The position numbers were made by a program, and so were the translations under genes. The notes below the pieces were generated by a model. The model did not search any database. It was not told the origin of the DNA and was given only the letters and a program-made list of their open reading frames with translations. From Gammaproteobacteria bacterium (GTDB taxonomy: Bacteria > Pseudomonadota > Gammaproteobacteria > Chromatiales > Chromatiaceae): DNA of 51,076 nt. Below are positions 38,541 through 47,196 of this stretch, piece after piece. The stretch is taken from positions 1-51,076 of the forward strand of contig JAAAOQ010000118.1 in the NCBI GenBank assembly GCA_009908845.1, read 5' to 3'. Numbering within the stretch: position 1 is the stretch's first letter; every line of letters begins with the position of its first letter.

Positions 38541-39512
38541 ATGATCTCTAATCATTCACAGGGGCTGCGGTTCGGGCGGCCGAGAGATTGGTTCGTCGGG
38601 TCGGCGCTGCTGGCGCTGGTGGTGGTGCTGGTCGAGACGGTCGTCGGCTGGTCGGCGCTGCTTGCGCCTTGGGTGACGCTGCCGCCCTGGGTGTTAGTCA
38701 CTGCCTTTGGGTTGACGGCCTCGAGCTACCTGTTGCGTGCGGTGAGGGTGCGGGTCTATTTCACGGATGAGCTCCGAGGACGATTCGCTGCGGTGGTCCG
38801 ATTGTCATTCTTGCACAACACCGCAAACAATCTATTGCCGATGCGAGCGGGGGAGATGGTCTTCCCGTGGCTGATGCGCCGCTATTTCGGTCATGGGTTT
38901 GTTGCCGCTGGGGCGTCGCTGGTCTGGATTCGGTTGCTCGATCTGCACGTCCTCGGCCTGATCGGCCTGCTCGTGCTCTGGCTGCAGGCGCCGAATCCGG
39001 CTTGGGGACTGGCCGCGTTGGGCTGGGTTGGTTTGCTGCCGGTGCTCTGGTGGACTGTTCGCTGGAGTGGGTGCAAGGGCGAGCCGGGCCGCGCACATTG
39101 GCTCAGAGGTCTATTGCGGTTCTTTGCAGAGACCGCACCGCCTGATCTGCTCCGGCTTCTTTGGCTTTATCTTTGGACAACCTTGTCCTGGAGTCTGAAG
39201 CTCGTTGCCTTTGCGCTGATCCTTGCGCACTTCTTGCCGATCGAGCCCTGGCAGGTGTTACTCGGCGTGATGGGTGCGGAGTTGTCGAGCGTGCTGCCGT
39301 TCCACGGCATCGCCGGCAGTGGTTCCTATGAGCTCGCGACGGTCGCGGCGCTTGTGCCGTTCGGTGTGAGACCTGCAGACGCCTTCAGCGGTGCAGTCAA
39401 TCTCCATCTGTTCCTGCTTGGCTCGACCCTGCTGCTCGGGGGCGGCGCACTTCTGATTCCGGCCGGGAAACGCACCGATCTCGCGAAGGGTCATCCTAGA
39501 AACAATAGTTGA
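38541..39512 (+). CDS. UPF0104/YbhN-family (lysylphosphatidylglycerol synthase-like) membrane protein
   Basis: 323 residues from ATG 38541; a GTG at 38460 in the same frame would add 27 residues that overlap repeat sequences, so the later start is preferred though its ribosome-binding site is poor. About seven or eight membrane segments. Family signs are SYLLRAVRVRVYF, FLHNTANNLLPMRAGEMVFPWLM and GAELSSVLPFHGIAGSGSYELA. Related domains flip or transfer lipids; the substrate is unknown. Position after the lipid A acyltransferase suggests envelope lipid work (inference). The gene is bracketed by direct repeats of two families. Confidence 0.85.
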   Translation: MISNHSQGLRFGRPRDWFVGSALLALVVVLVETVVGWSALLAPWVTLPPWVLVTAFGLTASSYLLRAVRVRVYFTDELRGRFAAVVRLSFLHNTANNLLPMRAGEMVFPWLMRRYFGHGFVAAGASLVWIRLLDLHVLGLIGLLVLWLQAPNPAWGLAALGWVGLLPVLWWTVRWSGCKGEPGRAHWLRGLLRFFAETAPPDLLRLLWLYLWTTLSWSLKLVAFALILAHFLPIEPWQVLLGVMGAELSSVLPFHGIAGSGSYELATVAALVPFGVRPADAFSGAVNLHLFLLGSTLLLGGGALLIPAGKRTDLAKGHPRNNS

Positions 39513-39632
39513 ACGGCCGTCAGGGTGCGTCCGCGGGCCTGATCGCAAACAGGCCAGCAAGGCACAATAGGGCACAGCAAGGCGCGATAGTCAGGCTCTT
39601 CCAACGAGTTGTTACGCAGCTTGGTGCCGAAT

Positions 39633-39677
39633 GGGGCGTACCATGGGGCCGTAGCGGCGCGCACCCATGGGTGAGTG
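39633..39677 (+). repeat. short hairpin repeat family F, copy 2
   Basis: Contains CCATGGGGCCGTAGCGGCGC and closes with CCCATGG, a 7-bp stem. Compared with copy 1 both sides of the stem changed together (CCATGG/CCATGG versus CCTGG/CCAGG), consistent with selection for pairing. Confidence 0.6.
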
Positions 39678-39825
39678 CCAAGCGGCTACATGATCCCAGT
39701 CAGTCGAAGCGATAGTCATCCGCCCTGGTTTCCGGACAGGCTGAGCCCATCGGTGCTGGCTGTTCTAGCGCTTTCTGTCCGGTGATCAGGCGGAATGGCT
39801 ATAGTGTTTGAGGGGTGGAGCGGTA

Positions 39826-39843
39826 GCGGTCAACTGCGGTTTC
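39826..39843 (+). repeat. short repeat family G, copy 2
   Basis: GCGGTCAACTGCGGTTTC, 27 bases past the cobQ stop, 17 of 18 bases identical to 38519-38536. Confidence 0.55.
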
Positions 39844-39869
39844 CCGTCGAATGGGTATGACGGTTTCCG

Positions 39870-41372
39870 TTAGCGCGCAAGGGCGAGCAGCGCATCCAGG
39901 TCCAGGTTGGCCTCGCAATGGTCGGCGAGGGCGTCGAGGGCGGCCTCGATACGGGCCTCGAAGTCGATCTGGGCCGCTTGGGCGCCGATCTGCTCGAGCC
40001 AGTGGGCGCGGAAGGCGTCGCTTGCGAAGATGCCATGGACGTAGCCACCCATGACGCGGCCGTCGGCGGAGACGGCGCCTTCCGGGCGGGTTCGGCCCTC
40101 GTCGTCGAGCGCGAGCCAGGAGTGCTCCAGTCCGGCGCCGGTGGTGCGGCCCATGTGCATCTCGTAACCGGTGAGGCGGCAGCCGCTGTGACGGTCCTGA
40201 GCGTCGAGCTCGAGCAGGCGCTTGTCGCCGCCGATGGTGGTTTCGATGTCGAGCAGGCCGAGCCCGGGGGTCTCTCCGGGCGGGCCTTCGATCCCGTCTG
40301 GATCGCGCACCACGCGGCCGAGCATCTGGAAGCCAGCGCACAGCCCCAGTACCCGGCCGCCGCGGCGCACATGGGCGAGGATGTCGATGTCCCAACCCTC
40401 GCGCCGCAATGTCTCGAGGTCGGCGCGCGTGGCCTTGGAGCCGGGCAGGATGATGACATCGGTTGCGGCCGGGATCGGCTGGCCGGGCTGAATCCAGCGC
40501 AGATTCACCGCCGGCTCGGCGGCGAGCGGGTCGAGGTCGTCGAAGTTGGCGACCCGCGAGAGCCGGGGCACGGCGATGTTCACCATCCCGCCCGAGGTCT
40601 CGGCCGGGCGCTCGAGCGCCAGCGAGTCCTCGGCCGGTAGCCGGTGGGCGCCCTCGAACCAGCGCACGACGCCGAGGAAGGGCCAGCCGGTATGCTCGGT
40701 GATGGTCTGGCAGGCGGGCTCGAATAAGGAGAAGTCGCCGCGGAACTTGTTGACCAGGTAGCCGACGACCCGGTCGCGGTCGGGCTGATCCAACAGCAGC
40801 CAGGTGCCGACCAGCGAGGCCATGGTGCCGCCCTTGTCGAGATCGCCGACGATGACCACCGGCACCTTGGCACGCTCGGCGAAGTACATGTTGGTGATGT
40901 CGCACTGGCGCAGATAGACCTCGGCGCCACTGCCGGCGCCCTCGGCCAGCACCAGGTCGGCCTCGGCGCAGGTGCGCTCAAAGCTGTCGAGGATCGCCGG
41001 CATCATGCCCTGGCGCATCTGGTGATAGATGCGGGCCGGGCAGTTGCCGAGCGAGCGCCCGCGCAGCACCACCTGCGAGCCGACATTGGTCTGCGGCTTG
41101 AGCAGTACCGGGTTCATGTGGATCGAGGGCGGCACGCCGCAGGCGCGCGCCTGCAGTGCCTGGGCGCGGCCGATCTCCCCCGGCGGCCTCTCGCCGCGCG
41201 GCTGCTCGCCATCCGGGTCGGGTGCCGCGTCGCTGTCGGCGGTGACCGCTGCGTTGTTGCTCATATTCTGCGCCTTGAACGGGCGCACCTGCAGGCCGCG
41301 CCGGGCGTAGGCGCGGCACAGGCCGGCGACCAGCAGGCTCTTGCCGACATCGGAGGCAGTGCCTTGGATCAT
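39870..41372 (-). CDS. cobQ: cobyric acid synthase
   Basis: 500 residues from ATG 41372, close to the usual 480-510. The frame is open further up to 41621 but that part overlaps a palindromic repeat. It amidates four side chains of adenosyl-cobyrinic acid a,c-diamide, using glutamine and ATP. N-terminal synthetase domain: MIQGTASDVGKSLLVAGLCR and PFKAQNMSNNAAVT. C-terminal glutamine amidotransferase domain: GLCAGFQMLGR with the nucleophile Cys and GGYVHGIF with the His. It shows that the organism makes cobalamin at least from late intermediates. BchE and the B12 importer lie upstream. Confidence 0.96.
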   Translation of the reverse strand: MIQGTASDVGKSLLVAGLCRAYARRGLQVRPFKAQNMSNNAAVTADSDAAPDPDGEQPRGERPPGEIGRAQALQARACGVPPSIHMNPVLLKPQTNVGSQVVLRGRSLGNCPARIYHQMRQGMMPAILDSFERTCAEADLVLAEGAGSGAEVYLRQCDITNMYFAERAKVPVVIVGDLDKGGTMASLVGTWLLLDQPDRDRVVGYLVNKFRGDFSLFEPACQTITEHTGWPFLGVVRWFEGAHRLPAEDSLALERPAETSGGMVNIAVPRLSRVANFDDLDPLAAEPAVNLRWIQPGQPIPAATDVIILPGSKATRADLETLRREGWDIDILAHVRRGGRVLGLCAGFQMLGRVVRDPDGIEGPPGETPGLGLLDIETTIGGDKRLLELDAQDRHSGCRLTGYEMHMGRTTGAGLEHSWLALDDEGRTRPEGAVSADGRVMGGYVHGIFASDAFRAHWLEQIGAQAAQIDFEARIEAALDALADHCEANLDLDALLALAR

Positions 41373-41519
41373 GAGTGCTCTGGCGCGCCTTGGACCGCTG
41401 CGCGCCAGCAGCGGGAGGTCGTCGGGGATCTGGGGGACTTGCTCGAGCTTCAAGGCAGTACCTATTGCAAGATAGCGGAAATCCTGAGACCGATTGTCGC
41501 TGCCCGCCATGGTCTTGAG

Positions 41520-41580
41520 GTAGGAGCCCGCTTGCGGGCGATCTTCGCAGCCGCGAATGCGGCCTGGTCGCCCGTAAGGG
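41520..41580. repeat. palindromic repeat family A, left half (copy 2a)
   Basis: Matches 9156-9216 through the left arm and loop (GTAGGAGCCCGCTTGCGGGC onward) and breaks off inside the right arm after TGGTCGCCCGTAAG. The missing remainder reappears at 41785. Confidence 0.8.
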
Positions 41581-41583
41581 CCC

Positions 41584-41669
41584 GTCCGCAAATAACCTGA
41601 ACAGGTCTGGGCTGCTGGCACCCATAACGCAAGGCCAGCTTTGCGAACATGTTCAAGTTATTCGCGGAC
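41584..41669. mobile_element. MITE-like element with 23-bp terminal inverted repeats
   Basis: 86 bases bounded by imperfect 23-bp inverted ends (41584-41606 and 41647-41669, 20 of 23 pairs match), beginning GTCCGCAAATAACCTGAACA. The 40-base core encodes nothing. Size and structure fit a small non-autonomous transposable element or a folded repeat; no transposase is nearby. Confidence 0.65.
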
Positions 41670-41703
41670 AAGCGCTGAGCGGGCTTCCTAAAATGCTAAG
41701 ACG

Positions 41704-41782
41704 CCCTATCAAAATGCCCGGCTAGCCTGCACAAGCTGCTGATTTGCTAGGCCGTAGAGCGCATTCTGCTAGGGCTTCTAAG
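41704..41782 (-). repeat. dispersed repeat family B, copy 3 (inverted)
   Basis: The reverse complement reads CTTAGAAGCCCTAGCAGAATG ... AAATCAG-CAGCTTG ... TTTTGATAGGGC, matching copies 1 and 2. It sits within the sequence that splits repeat A. Confidence 0.7.
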
Positions 41783-41784
41783 AG

Positions 41785-41870
41785 TGGTCGCCCGCAAGCG
41801 GGCTCCTACAGCGTTGAGAGCCTGATGGCAGGAAAAGGGTCTCCGGTCTTTCTGACGCGATGCACGCGAT
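41785..41870. repeat. palindromic repeat family A, right half with flank (copy 2b)
   Basis: TGGTCGCCCGCAAGCGGGCT followed by CCTACAGCGTTGAGAGC and TGGCAGGAAAAGGGTCTC, as at 9201-9297. TGGTCGCCCG(T/C)AAG occurs at both 41565-41578 and 41785-41798, like a duplicated insertion site. Confidence 0.8.
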
Positions 41871-41903
41871 TCTGTGGGTGGCTGCGGCTGCAGACACGGC
41901 GAC

Positions 41904-41929
41904 AAAAAACGCCCCAAGGACGGGGCGTC
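41904..41929 (-). terminator. rho-independent terminator of bchE
   Basis: On the minus strand GACGCCCC-GTCCTT-GGGGCGTTTTTT: a GC stem with a T-run, starting 38 bases after the bchE stop. Confidence 0.9.
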
Positions 41930-41966
41930 TTACGGGCTGTTCGTTACCCAGCCCCGACGGGTGGCA

Positions 41967-43706
41967 TCAGGCCTCTTCGAGGGCCTTGGCGCGCTCTTCC
42001 TGATTGATGGCGAGCTCGGGGTTGTTCATCTGCTCCTCGGTGAGCTGCTCGCCGCCGCCGCCGCAGGCCATCATCGAGGCCTTGGCCTTCTTGGTCTCCG
42101 GGATCGCGACCTCGACGCTATCGAGCTGTTCCGTTCCGCCGCCGCAGGCCTTGGGGACTGCGGCGCTGGTGCCGACGGCGGGCCGCTTGGCCGCCGGTGC
42201 CTGCTTCCAGGCGTTGTGATCGGGCTCGACGATCTTGTCCTTGCTCTTGTCGTAGTCGAAGCGGATCAGCTTCTTGAACATCGGCCCCCAGTAGTTCTGC
42301 TTGCCGAGCTGATAGAACTTGCGCTCGAAGGCGCTCTTGAAGAAGGCCTTGATGCAGCCGATCAGGTACCTGCGGCGGAACGGGTCCTTGACCCAGGGGT
42401 ACTGGAACAGCATCCGCTTCATGTAGAAGCGCCGATAGTTGGCCATGACCCCATCGAGCAGCTCGGCGCGGTCGATGTTGTCGGGCTTCATGATCGGCTG
42501 CACGAAGTTGTACTTCGAGTAGTCGAAGACCTCGACCTTGTCGCCCATCTCGGAGAACATGTCGGAGAAGGGCCAGGGGGTGTACATCGACCAGTTGGCC
42601 ATGTCGGCGCCCCAGTCCATGACCATCTGGTAGGTCTCCTCAAGCGTCTCACGGGTCTCGTTCTCGAGGCCGACGATGAACTGCGCCTCGGTGACGATGC
42701 CGTTCTCCTGCAGCAGGCGCACCGCGCGCTTGTTCTGCTCGATCGTGGTCTCCTTGACGAAACGGTCGAGGTTGAGCTGCGCGGCGGCCTCGGTCCCGAG
42801 CGAGATGTGCACCAGTCCGGCCTTGCGGTAGAAGGGCAGCAGCTCCTCGTCGCGCATGACATCGGTGACGCGGGTGTTGATGCCCCAATGGATGCCGAGA
42901 TCGCGGTCGATCAGCTCCTGACAGAACTCGATGAACTTGTTGCGATTGATCTGCGGCTCCTCGTCGGCGAGGATGAAGAAGCCGACGCCGTGGACCTTCA
43001 CCAGCTCCTCGATCTCGTCGACCATCTGCTTCGGGTCCCGCACCCGATAGTCGCGCCAGAACTTCCACTGCGAGCAGAACGAGCAGGTAAACGGGCAGCC
43101 GCGCGCCATGTTGGGCGTCGCGACCGGCACGCCGAGCGGGATGTAGATGTACTTCTTCCACTCGAGGATGCCCCAGTCGGGCCAGATCGAGTCGACGTCC
43201 TTGATCGAGGGCTCGACCGGGGTGGCGATGACCTTGCCGTCCTCGAGATAGGCGATGCCCTTGATCTGCTCGCGCTCGGCGGGCCAGCGGCCCTCGTCGA
43301 TCGCGCGCACCAGGTTCAGCGTCACCGCCTCGCCTTCGCCGCGCACGATGACATCGATCCAGGGCGCCTCGCCGAAGACCTGCTGGTACATGAAGGTCGG
43401 ATGGATGCCGCCGAGCAGGGTGATCGCGTTGGGGCATTCCTCCCTGGCGATCTGCAGCAGGCGCTGGGCGGCGTAGATCATCGGCGTCATCGCCGTCGTC
43501 GCGACGATGTCGGCGTTGGCCTCGCGGATCGCCGTTCTCAGCTGCTCCTCGTCGAGGTCGTCCACCAAGGCATCGACGAACTGGTAATCGGTATAGCCGC
43601 CCTGTTTCAGATAACCGGCTAGATAGGCGACCCAGGCCGGCGACCAGTTGCCGGCGATGTCGGCGGCGCCGGCGCTATAGTTCGGGTGGACAAAGAGGAT
43701 GCGCAT
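41967..43706 (-). CDS. bchE: anaerobic Mg-protoporphyrin IX monomethyl ester cyclase (B12-dependent radical SAM)
   Basis: 579 residues from ATG 43706, with GGAG 6 bases upstream. It forms the isocyclic ring of bacteriochlorophyll without oxygen. An N-terminal cobalamin-binding domain ([37 protein letters not shown]) precedes the radical SAM core with C-x3-C-x2-C in [20 protein letters not shown]. The typical downstream sequence [25 protein letters not shown] fits BchE. The C-terminal 60 residues carry two copies of ACGGG(T/G)EQL, extra cysteines whose role is unknown. A PpsR-type site lies 109 bases upstream and a strong terminator follows. It implies an anaerobic phototroph. Confidence 0.95.
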   Translation of the reverse strand: MRILFVHPNYSAGAADIAGNWSPAWVAYLAGYLKQGGYTDYQFVDALVDDLDEEQLRTAIREANADIVATTAMTPMIYAAQRLLQIAREECPNAITLLGGIHPTFMYQQVFGEAPWIDVIVRGEGEAVTLNLVRAIDEGRWPAEREQIKGIAYLEDGKVIATPVEPSIKDVDSIWPDWGILEWKKYIYIPLGVPVATPNMARGCPFTCSFCSQWKFWRDYRVRDPKQMVDEIEELVKVHGVGFFILADEEPQINRNKFIEFCQELIDRDLGIHWGINTRVTDVMRDEELLPFYRKAGLVHISLGTEAAAQLNLDRFVKETTIEQNKRAVRLLQENGIVTEAQFIVGLENETRETLEETYQMVMDWGADMANWSMYTPWPFSDMFSEMGDKVEVFDYSKYNFVQPIMKPDNIDRAELLDGVMANYRRFYMKRMLFQYPWVKDPFRRRYLIGCIKAFFKSAFERKFYQLGKQNYWGPMFKKLIRFDYDKSKDKIVEPDHNAWKQAPAAKRPAVGTSAAVPKACGGGTEQLDSVEVAIPETKKAKASMMACGGGGEQLTEEQMNNPELAINQEERAKALEEA

Positions 43707-44118
43707 ACTCAGCTCCGAATGAATCGTGCCGTTGCCCGCAGCGGCGGACCGGCGGTGATAGGGCTTCCGCGTCGAAGACCGCGGTAGGCGATGACCGCCT
43801 CGGCCAGGATTCGCTGTCTCGACCAGCTGACAGACCGAATCGTCGCGTTCGCTTGACGACAGCAGATTAGCATGCTGGGCCGCCGAGGTGCCGCGCAGGC
43901 CGCGGTGCGAGTTGCCTTGAATCAAGCCCGAGCGGCTTTCTCAGGCGCTTCCGTGCGAGCTTGGTCGCATGGTATTCGCAGCGGTTTCGTCAGCCAACGC
44001 GGGGAGCAGTACGCTGTCGACGCGGAAGCTGCCGATCTGAAGCGCCTGCAAGATCAACTCGTGGAGTCGGGGGCTTCGCGTTACTCGCACCGGCCGACCA
44101 AACTTGCATCAGTCGCGG
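43707..44118. other. 412-base bchE upstream region
   Basis: Gap between the btuD stop and bchE start. It carries the PpsR-like site and no recognised gene; a forward frame at 43872-44192 is Arg/Ala-rich and runs into btuD on the other strand, so it is taken as chance. Confidence 0.55.
43815..43832 (-). promoter_or_regulatory. PpsR/CrtJ-type binding site upstream of bchE
   Basis: TGTC-N10-GACA (TGTCTCGACCAGCTGACA) matches the TGT-N12-ACA recognition sequence of the redox/light repressor PpsR (CrtJ). It lies 109-126 bases before the bchE start. Such sites control bch and crt genes in purple bacteria. Only one copy is seen, whereas many targets have two. Confidence 0.6.
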
Positions 44119-44931
44119 TCAAGCATCGCGCGCCAAGGCCCAGGGCACGATGTAACGGATGGTCTCGCCGCCTTCGATCTGCTCGCCGATGAGCGCGCGC
44201 ACGCCATAGACGCTGCGGAGATTGTCACTGCTCAGCACGCTGTCGACAGCGCCGCTCGCAACCGGGCGGCCCTGATCCAACAGCAGCAAGCGGTCGCAGA
44301 AGCGGCTGGCGAGGGTCAGATCGTGCAGCACGACCACAACCGTTTGGCCGCTGCGGCAGCGCGCGCGCAGCAGCTCCATCACCCGCAGTTGGTGCATCGG
44401 ATCGAGCGCGGCGACCGGCTCGTCGGCGAGCAGGACCTCGGCCTCGACCGCGAGCACGCGGGCGAGGCGGGCGCGGGCACGCTCGCCGCCGGAGAGGGTG
44501 TCCGAGCGGCGCTCGCGTAGATCCCAGACATCGGTCGCGTGCAACGCCTGCTCGATGGCTGCGTGGTCGGCCGCACTGGCGCCTGGGGCCTGACCGCCGC
44601 GCCACCAGCTGCCGCGGTAGGGATGGCGCCCGAGCGCGACCAGATCACGCACCCGGATCGGCCATTGCAGCCGATCGTCCTGGCTCAGATAGGCCAACCG
44701 TTGGGCGCGCTCGCGCGCGTTCATCGCGGCGAGCGACGCGCCCTCCAGCAGGACCTCGCCGCTCGCTGGCAGCAGCTGCATCAGGGCCTTGACCAAGGTG
44801 CTCTTGCCGGCGCCGTTGGGGCCGATCAGCCCGAACAGCTCGCCGCGGCCGATCTCGAGGTCGACGCCCGCGAGCAGGGTCTGCCCCCGAATCTGCACCG
44901 ACAGGTCATGGAGCTGCAGGCAAGGCGTCAT
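44119..44931 (-). CDS. btuD: cobalamin ABC transporter ATP-binding protein
   Basis: 270 residues of the FecE/BtuD type. Walker A is GLIGPNGAGKST, signature TLSGGERARARLARVLAVE, Walker B VLLADEPVAALDP, and switch His in VVLHDLTLA. It powers the BtuC permease, with which it overlaps by 4 bases (ATGA). Siderophore importers share the same fold; assignment to cobalamin rests on the surrounding cobQ, bchE, queG and btuB-like genes. Confidence 0.87.
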   Translation of the reverse strand: MTPCLQLHDLSVQIRGQTLLAGVDLEIGRGELFGLIGPNGAGKSTLVKALMQLLPASGEVLLEGASLAAMNARERAQRLAYLSQDDRLQWPIRVRDLVALGRHPYRGSWWRGGQAPGASAADHAAIEQALHATDVWDLRERRSDTLSGGERARARLARVLAVEAEVLLADEPVAALDPMHQLRVMELLRARCRSGQTVVVVLHDLTLASRFCDRLLLLDQGRPVASGAVDSVLSSDNLRSVYGVRALIGEQIEGGETIRYIVPWALARDA

Positions 44932-46127
44932 AGCATGTCCCGGCGCGAGCGCAGCACCAATGCCAGGAAGAAGGGGGCGCCGACCAGGGCGGTGACGACG
45001 CCGAGCTGCAGCTCCTTGGGCGTGTCGATCAGGCGCAGCGTGATATCGGCAGCCAGCACCAGCACGGCGCCGCCGAGGGCGCTCGGCAGCAGCAGCTGTC
45101 CGGAGCGATACTGGACGAAGCGCCGCAGCATGTGCGGGACCACTAGGCCGACGAAGCCGATGGCACCGGTGACCGCGACGCAGGCGCCGACGCTGAGCGC
45201 GGTGCCGACGATCACCAGGATGCGCAGGCGCGGCAGATTCACGCCCAGGCTTGTCGCCTCGGCCTCGCCGAGCGCGATCACCTCGAGCGCCGGCGCGGCG
45301 GTCAGCAGCAGCGCGAGTCCGACAACCACGAACGGCAGCACCAGGCGCACGTCGGCGAAGCTGCGATCGCTGATCGAGCCGAGCAGCCAGAGCACGATGT
45401 CCTGCACATCGTAGGGGTTCGGCGCCAGATTCAGCGCCAGCGAGGTCAGCGCCGAGGCCAGGGCCGAGACCGCGACCCCGGCCAGGATCAGCGTCAGGTT
45501 CGAGGAGCCGGCGCGCGCGAGGCCATACAGGAACAGGGTCGCGATCAGGGCGAACAGCATCGCCACCGCCGGCAGCGTCCAGTCGTTGATGGCGCTCAGG
45601 CCGAAATAGAGGGTTAGTACCGCGCCGAGCCCGGCGCTCGATGAGATCCCGAGCAGGCCGGGCTCGGCGAGCGGATTGCGGAGCAGACCCTGCAGGGCCG
45701 CGCCGGACATCCCCAGCGCCATCCCGACCAGCCAGGCGAGGGCGACGCGGGGCAGCCGGATCTGCTGCACGATCAGCTGATGACTCTCCGGCCCGCTGCC
45801 GAATAGACCAGCGACCACCTCGTCGATGGTGAGTGGGGCGGCGCCGAACCGCAGCGAGAGCAGACTCAGCGCGAGCAGTAGGAGCAGCAAGGCCAGGCTC
45901 AGCGGCAGGGCGCCGGCGCGCGGCACCCGGGCGAGGAGGGCCGCGCCCGGGCCCGGCCGGCTGATGTCCGCCCGGCTGGTGCTCGGCCTGCTGATGCTCG
46001 CCCCGTCGGTGCCCGGCCCACCCGTGCTTGGCCCGCTGCTGTTCCGTGCCCCGGTGATGGCATCGCCGCTGATGGGCGCGTCGGTGTCGTCGAGGGTGGG
46101 CTCGCCCCTTGCGGTGGAATCGCTCAA
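44928..46127 (-). CDS. btuC: cobalamin ABC transporter permease (FecCD family)
   Basis: 399 residues. After an unusual hydrophilic N-terminus of about 65 residues rich in Ser, Gly, Thr, Pro and Arg (with near-repeats such as SISRPSTSRADISRPGPG), the usual ten-helix permease follows. Family marks are RLPRVALAWLVGMALGMSGAALQGLLRNPLAEPGLLGIS, split across the first helices, and GAIGFVGLVVPHMLRRFVQYRSG. It forms the BtuC2D2 channel for B12 uptake. A later start near residue 65 is possible but no good ribosome-binding site stands out. Confidence 0.9.
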   Translation of the reverse strand: MSDSTARGEPTLDDTDAPISGDAITGARNSSGPSTGGPGTDGASISRPSTSRADISRPGPGAALLARVPRAGALPLSLALLLLLLALSLLSLRFGAAPLTIDEVVAGLFGSGPESHQLIVQQIRLPRVALAWLVGMALGMSGAALQGLLRNPLAEPGLLGISSSAGLGAVLTLYFGLSAINDWTLPAVAMLFALIATLFLYGLARAGSSNLTLILAGVAVSALASALTSLALNLAPNPYDVQDIVLWLLGSISDRSFADVRLVLPFVVVGLALLLTAAPALEVIALGEAEATSLGVNLPRLRILVIVGTALSVGACVAVTGAIGFVGLVVPHMLRRFVQYRSGQLLLPSALGGAVLVLAADITLRLIDTPKELQLGVVTALVGAPFFLALVLRSRRDML

Positions 46128-46137
46128 GTGAGATCGC

Positions 46138-47103
46138 TCATCGGTTGGGCCCCGGGCTCGATGCCGGCTCCAGGCGCTCGAGCCGCGCGGCGATGTGCTC
46201 GGCGGCGTCGATCAGCTCGAGCCCGCCGCAGCCCCAGGCGCTGTCGCTCGGCATGCCGATGGTCGGCACTCGGGCCAGCAGATCGGCCAGCAGTGGGTGG
46301 CGGGCGAAGCGCGACTGGGAGGGCGGCTGCGCCTTATCGAAATAGCCGAGCAGGATCAGATCGGGCGGCTCGGCGATGACCTGCTCGAGCGGCATCTGGC
46401 CCCAGCCGCGAATCCCTTGCTCGGCGGCGAGGTTGCGCAAGCCCAGCAGCTGTATCATCGCGTCGATATAGGTGTCGCGGCCGGCGGTGCCGCCGTTCGG
46501 TCGCAGATAGAGCGTGCGGTAGGGGCGGGGCTGGCTGGAGAGCGCTGCGATGCGCGCGGTGGCGCGCGCGGCGGCGCGCTCGCCGGCCGCGGCGCGGCCG
46601 ATCGTCTGGGCCAGACTGCGGGTCATCTCCAGCGCGTCATCCAGGTCCTGTGGGTAGGGCAGCGGCACGGTCTGGACGCCCTGGCGCGCGAGCAGGTCGC
46701 TGTGCGGTCGCCCGGACCAACCGAGGTAGGTCAGCGCGATATCCGGGCCATAGTAGAGCAGCTCCTCGACCGCGCCTTGATTCGCCGGATAGCCCGCCGC
46801 GCGCTCGGTGACCGGCGAGACGACCGGGTCCTGGGCCTGGTGGGAGACCGACAGGATCTGCTCGGGCCGGCCCAGTCGCAACAGCAGCAGATCGGCGCAG
46901 AGGTTGGTGCTGACCACACTCGGCAACTGCTCGGTGGCGCCCGCGGAAGACGGCGAGCTTGAGGCTGGATGGGTCTCCGCGGCCGCCGACGCAGCGGGCA
47001 AAGCCACGAAGGCCGCCAACGTCAGCAGCCATGGCAACAGCCAGCGGAGACCACGAAAAGGGTGAGGGTCTTGGCGTAGACAGGGGGTGAACTTCGATGG
47101 CAC
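46138..47103 (-). CDS. btuF: cobalamin-binding periplasmic protein
   Basis: 321 residues with a signal peptide (LLPWLLTLAAFVALPAASAAA) and the class III substrate-binding fold. The N-terminal lobe shows VVSTNLCADLLLLRLGRPEQI, the second lobe IRGWGQMPLEQVIAEPPDLILLG. It hands the ligand to BtuCD. Ten bases separate it from btuC. The ligand could in principle be a siderophore; the B12 neighbourhood favours cobalamin. Confidence 0.87.
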   Translation of the reverse strand: MPSKFTPCLRQDPHPFRGLRWLLPWLLTLAAFVALPAASAAAETHPASSSPSSAGATEQLPSVVSTNLCADLLLLRLGRPEQILSVSHQAQDPVVSPVTERAAGYPANQGAVEELLYYGPDIALTYLGWSGRPHSDLLARQGVQTVPLPYPQDLDDALEMTRSLAQTIGRAAAGERAAARATARIAALSSQPRPYRTLYLRPNGGTAGRDTYIDAMIQLLGLRNLAAEQGIRGWGQMPLEQVIAEPPDLILLGYFDKAQPPSQSRFARHPLLADLLARVPTIGMPSDSAWGCGGLELIDAAEHIAARLERLEPASSPGPNR

Positions 47104-47190
47104 AGCAGAGTAGCCCGAATGCCTATCCCGAACCAGGATTCTCGGTCGGTTCGGATCGGCGCCGGCGGCAGCAGCTCGGAAAGGCGCGTG

Positions 47191-47196
47191 ATTATG
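47191..47196 (-). promoter_or_regulatory. possible -10 element before btuF
   Basis: CATAAT on the minus strand, 88 bases upstream of btuF, in the 259-base gap after queG. No convincing -35 and no cobalamin riboswitch were found in this gap. Confidence 0.25.

Larger units (their letters stand above)
39513..39869. other. 357-base repeat-bearing gap between UPF0104 and cobQ
   Basis: Includes repeat F copy 2, repeat G copy 2, two short direct repeats like AGCAAGGCACAATAG near 39555-39588, and a stretch (39774-39805) similar to 5316-5345. No gene is recognised. Both neighbouring genes end here (convergent), so no promoter is expected. Confidence 0.55.

Noticed and set aside
41874..43622. Long plus-strand frame (582 codons) opposite bchE
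   Set aside because: Antisense of bchE, low complexity in Leu/Asp/Val, overlaps the bchE terminator and has no ribosome-binding site.
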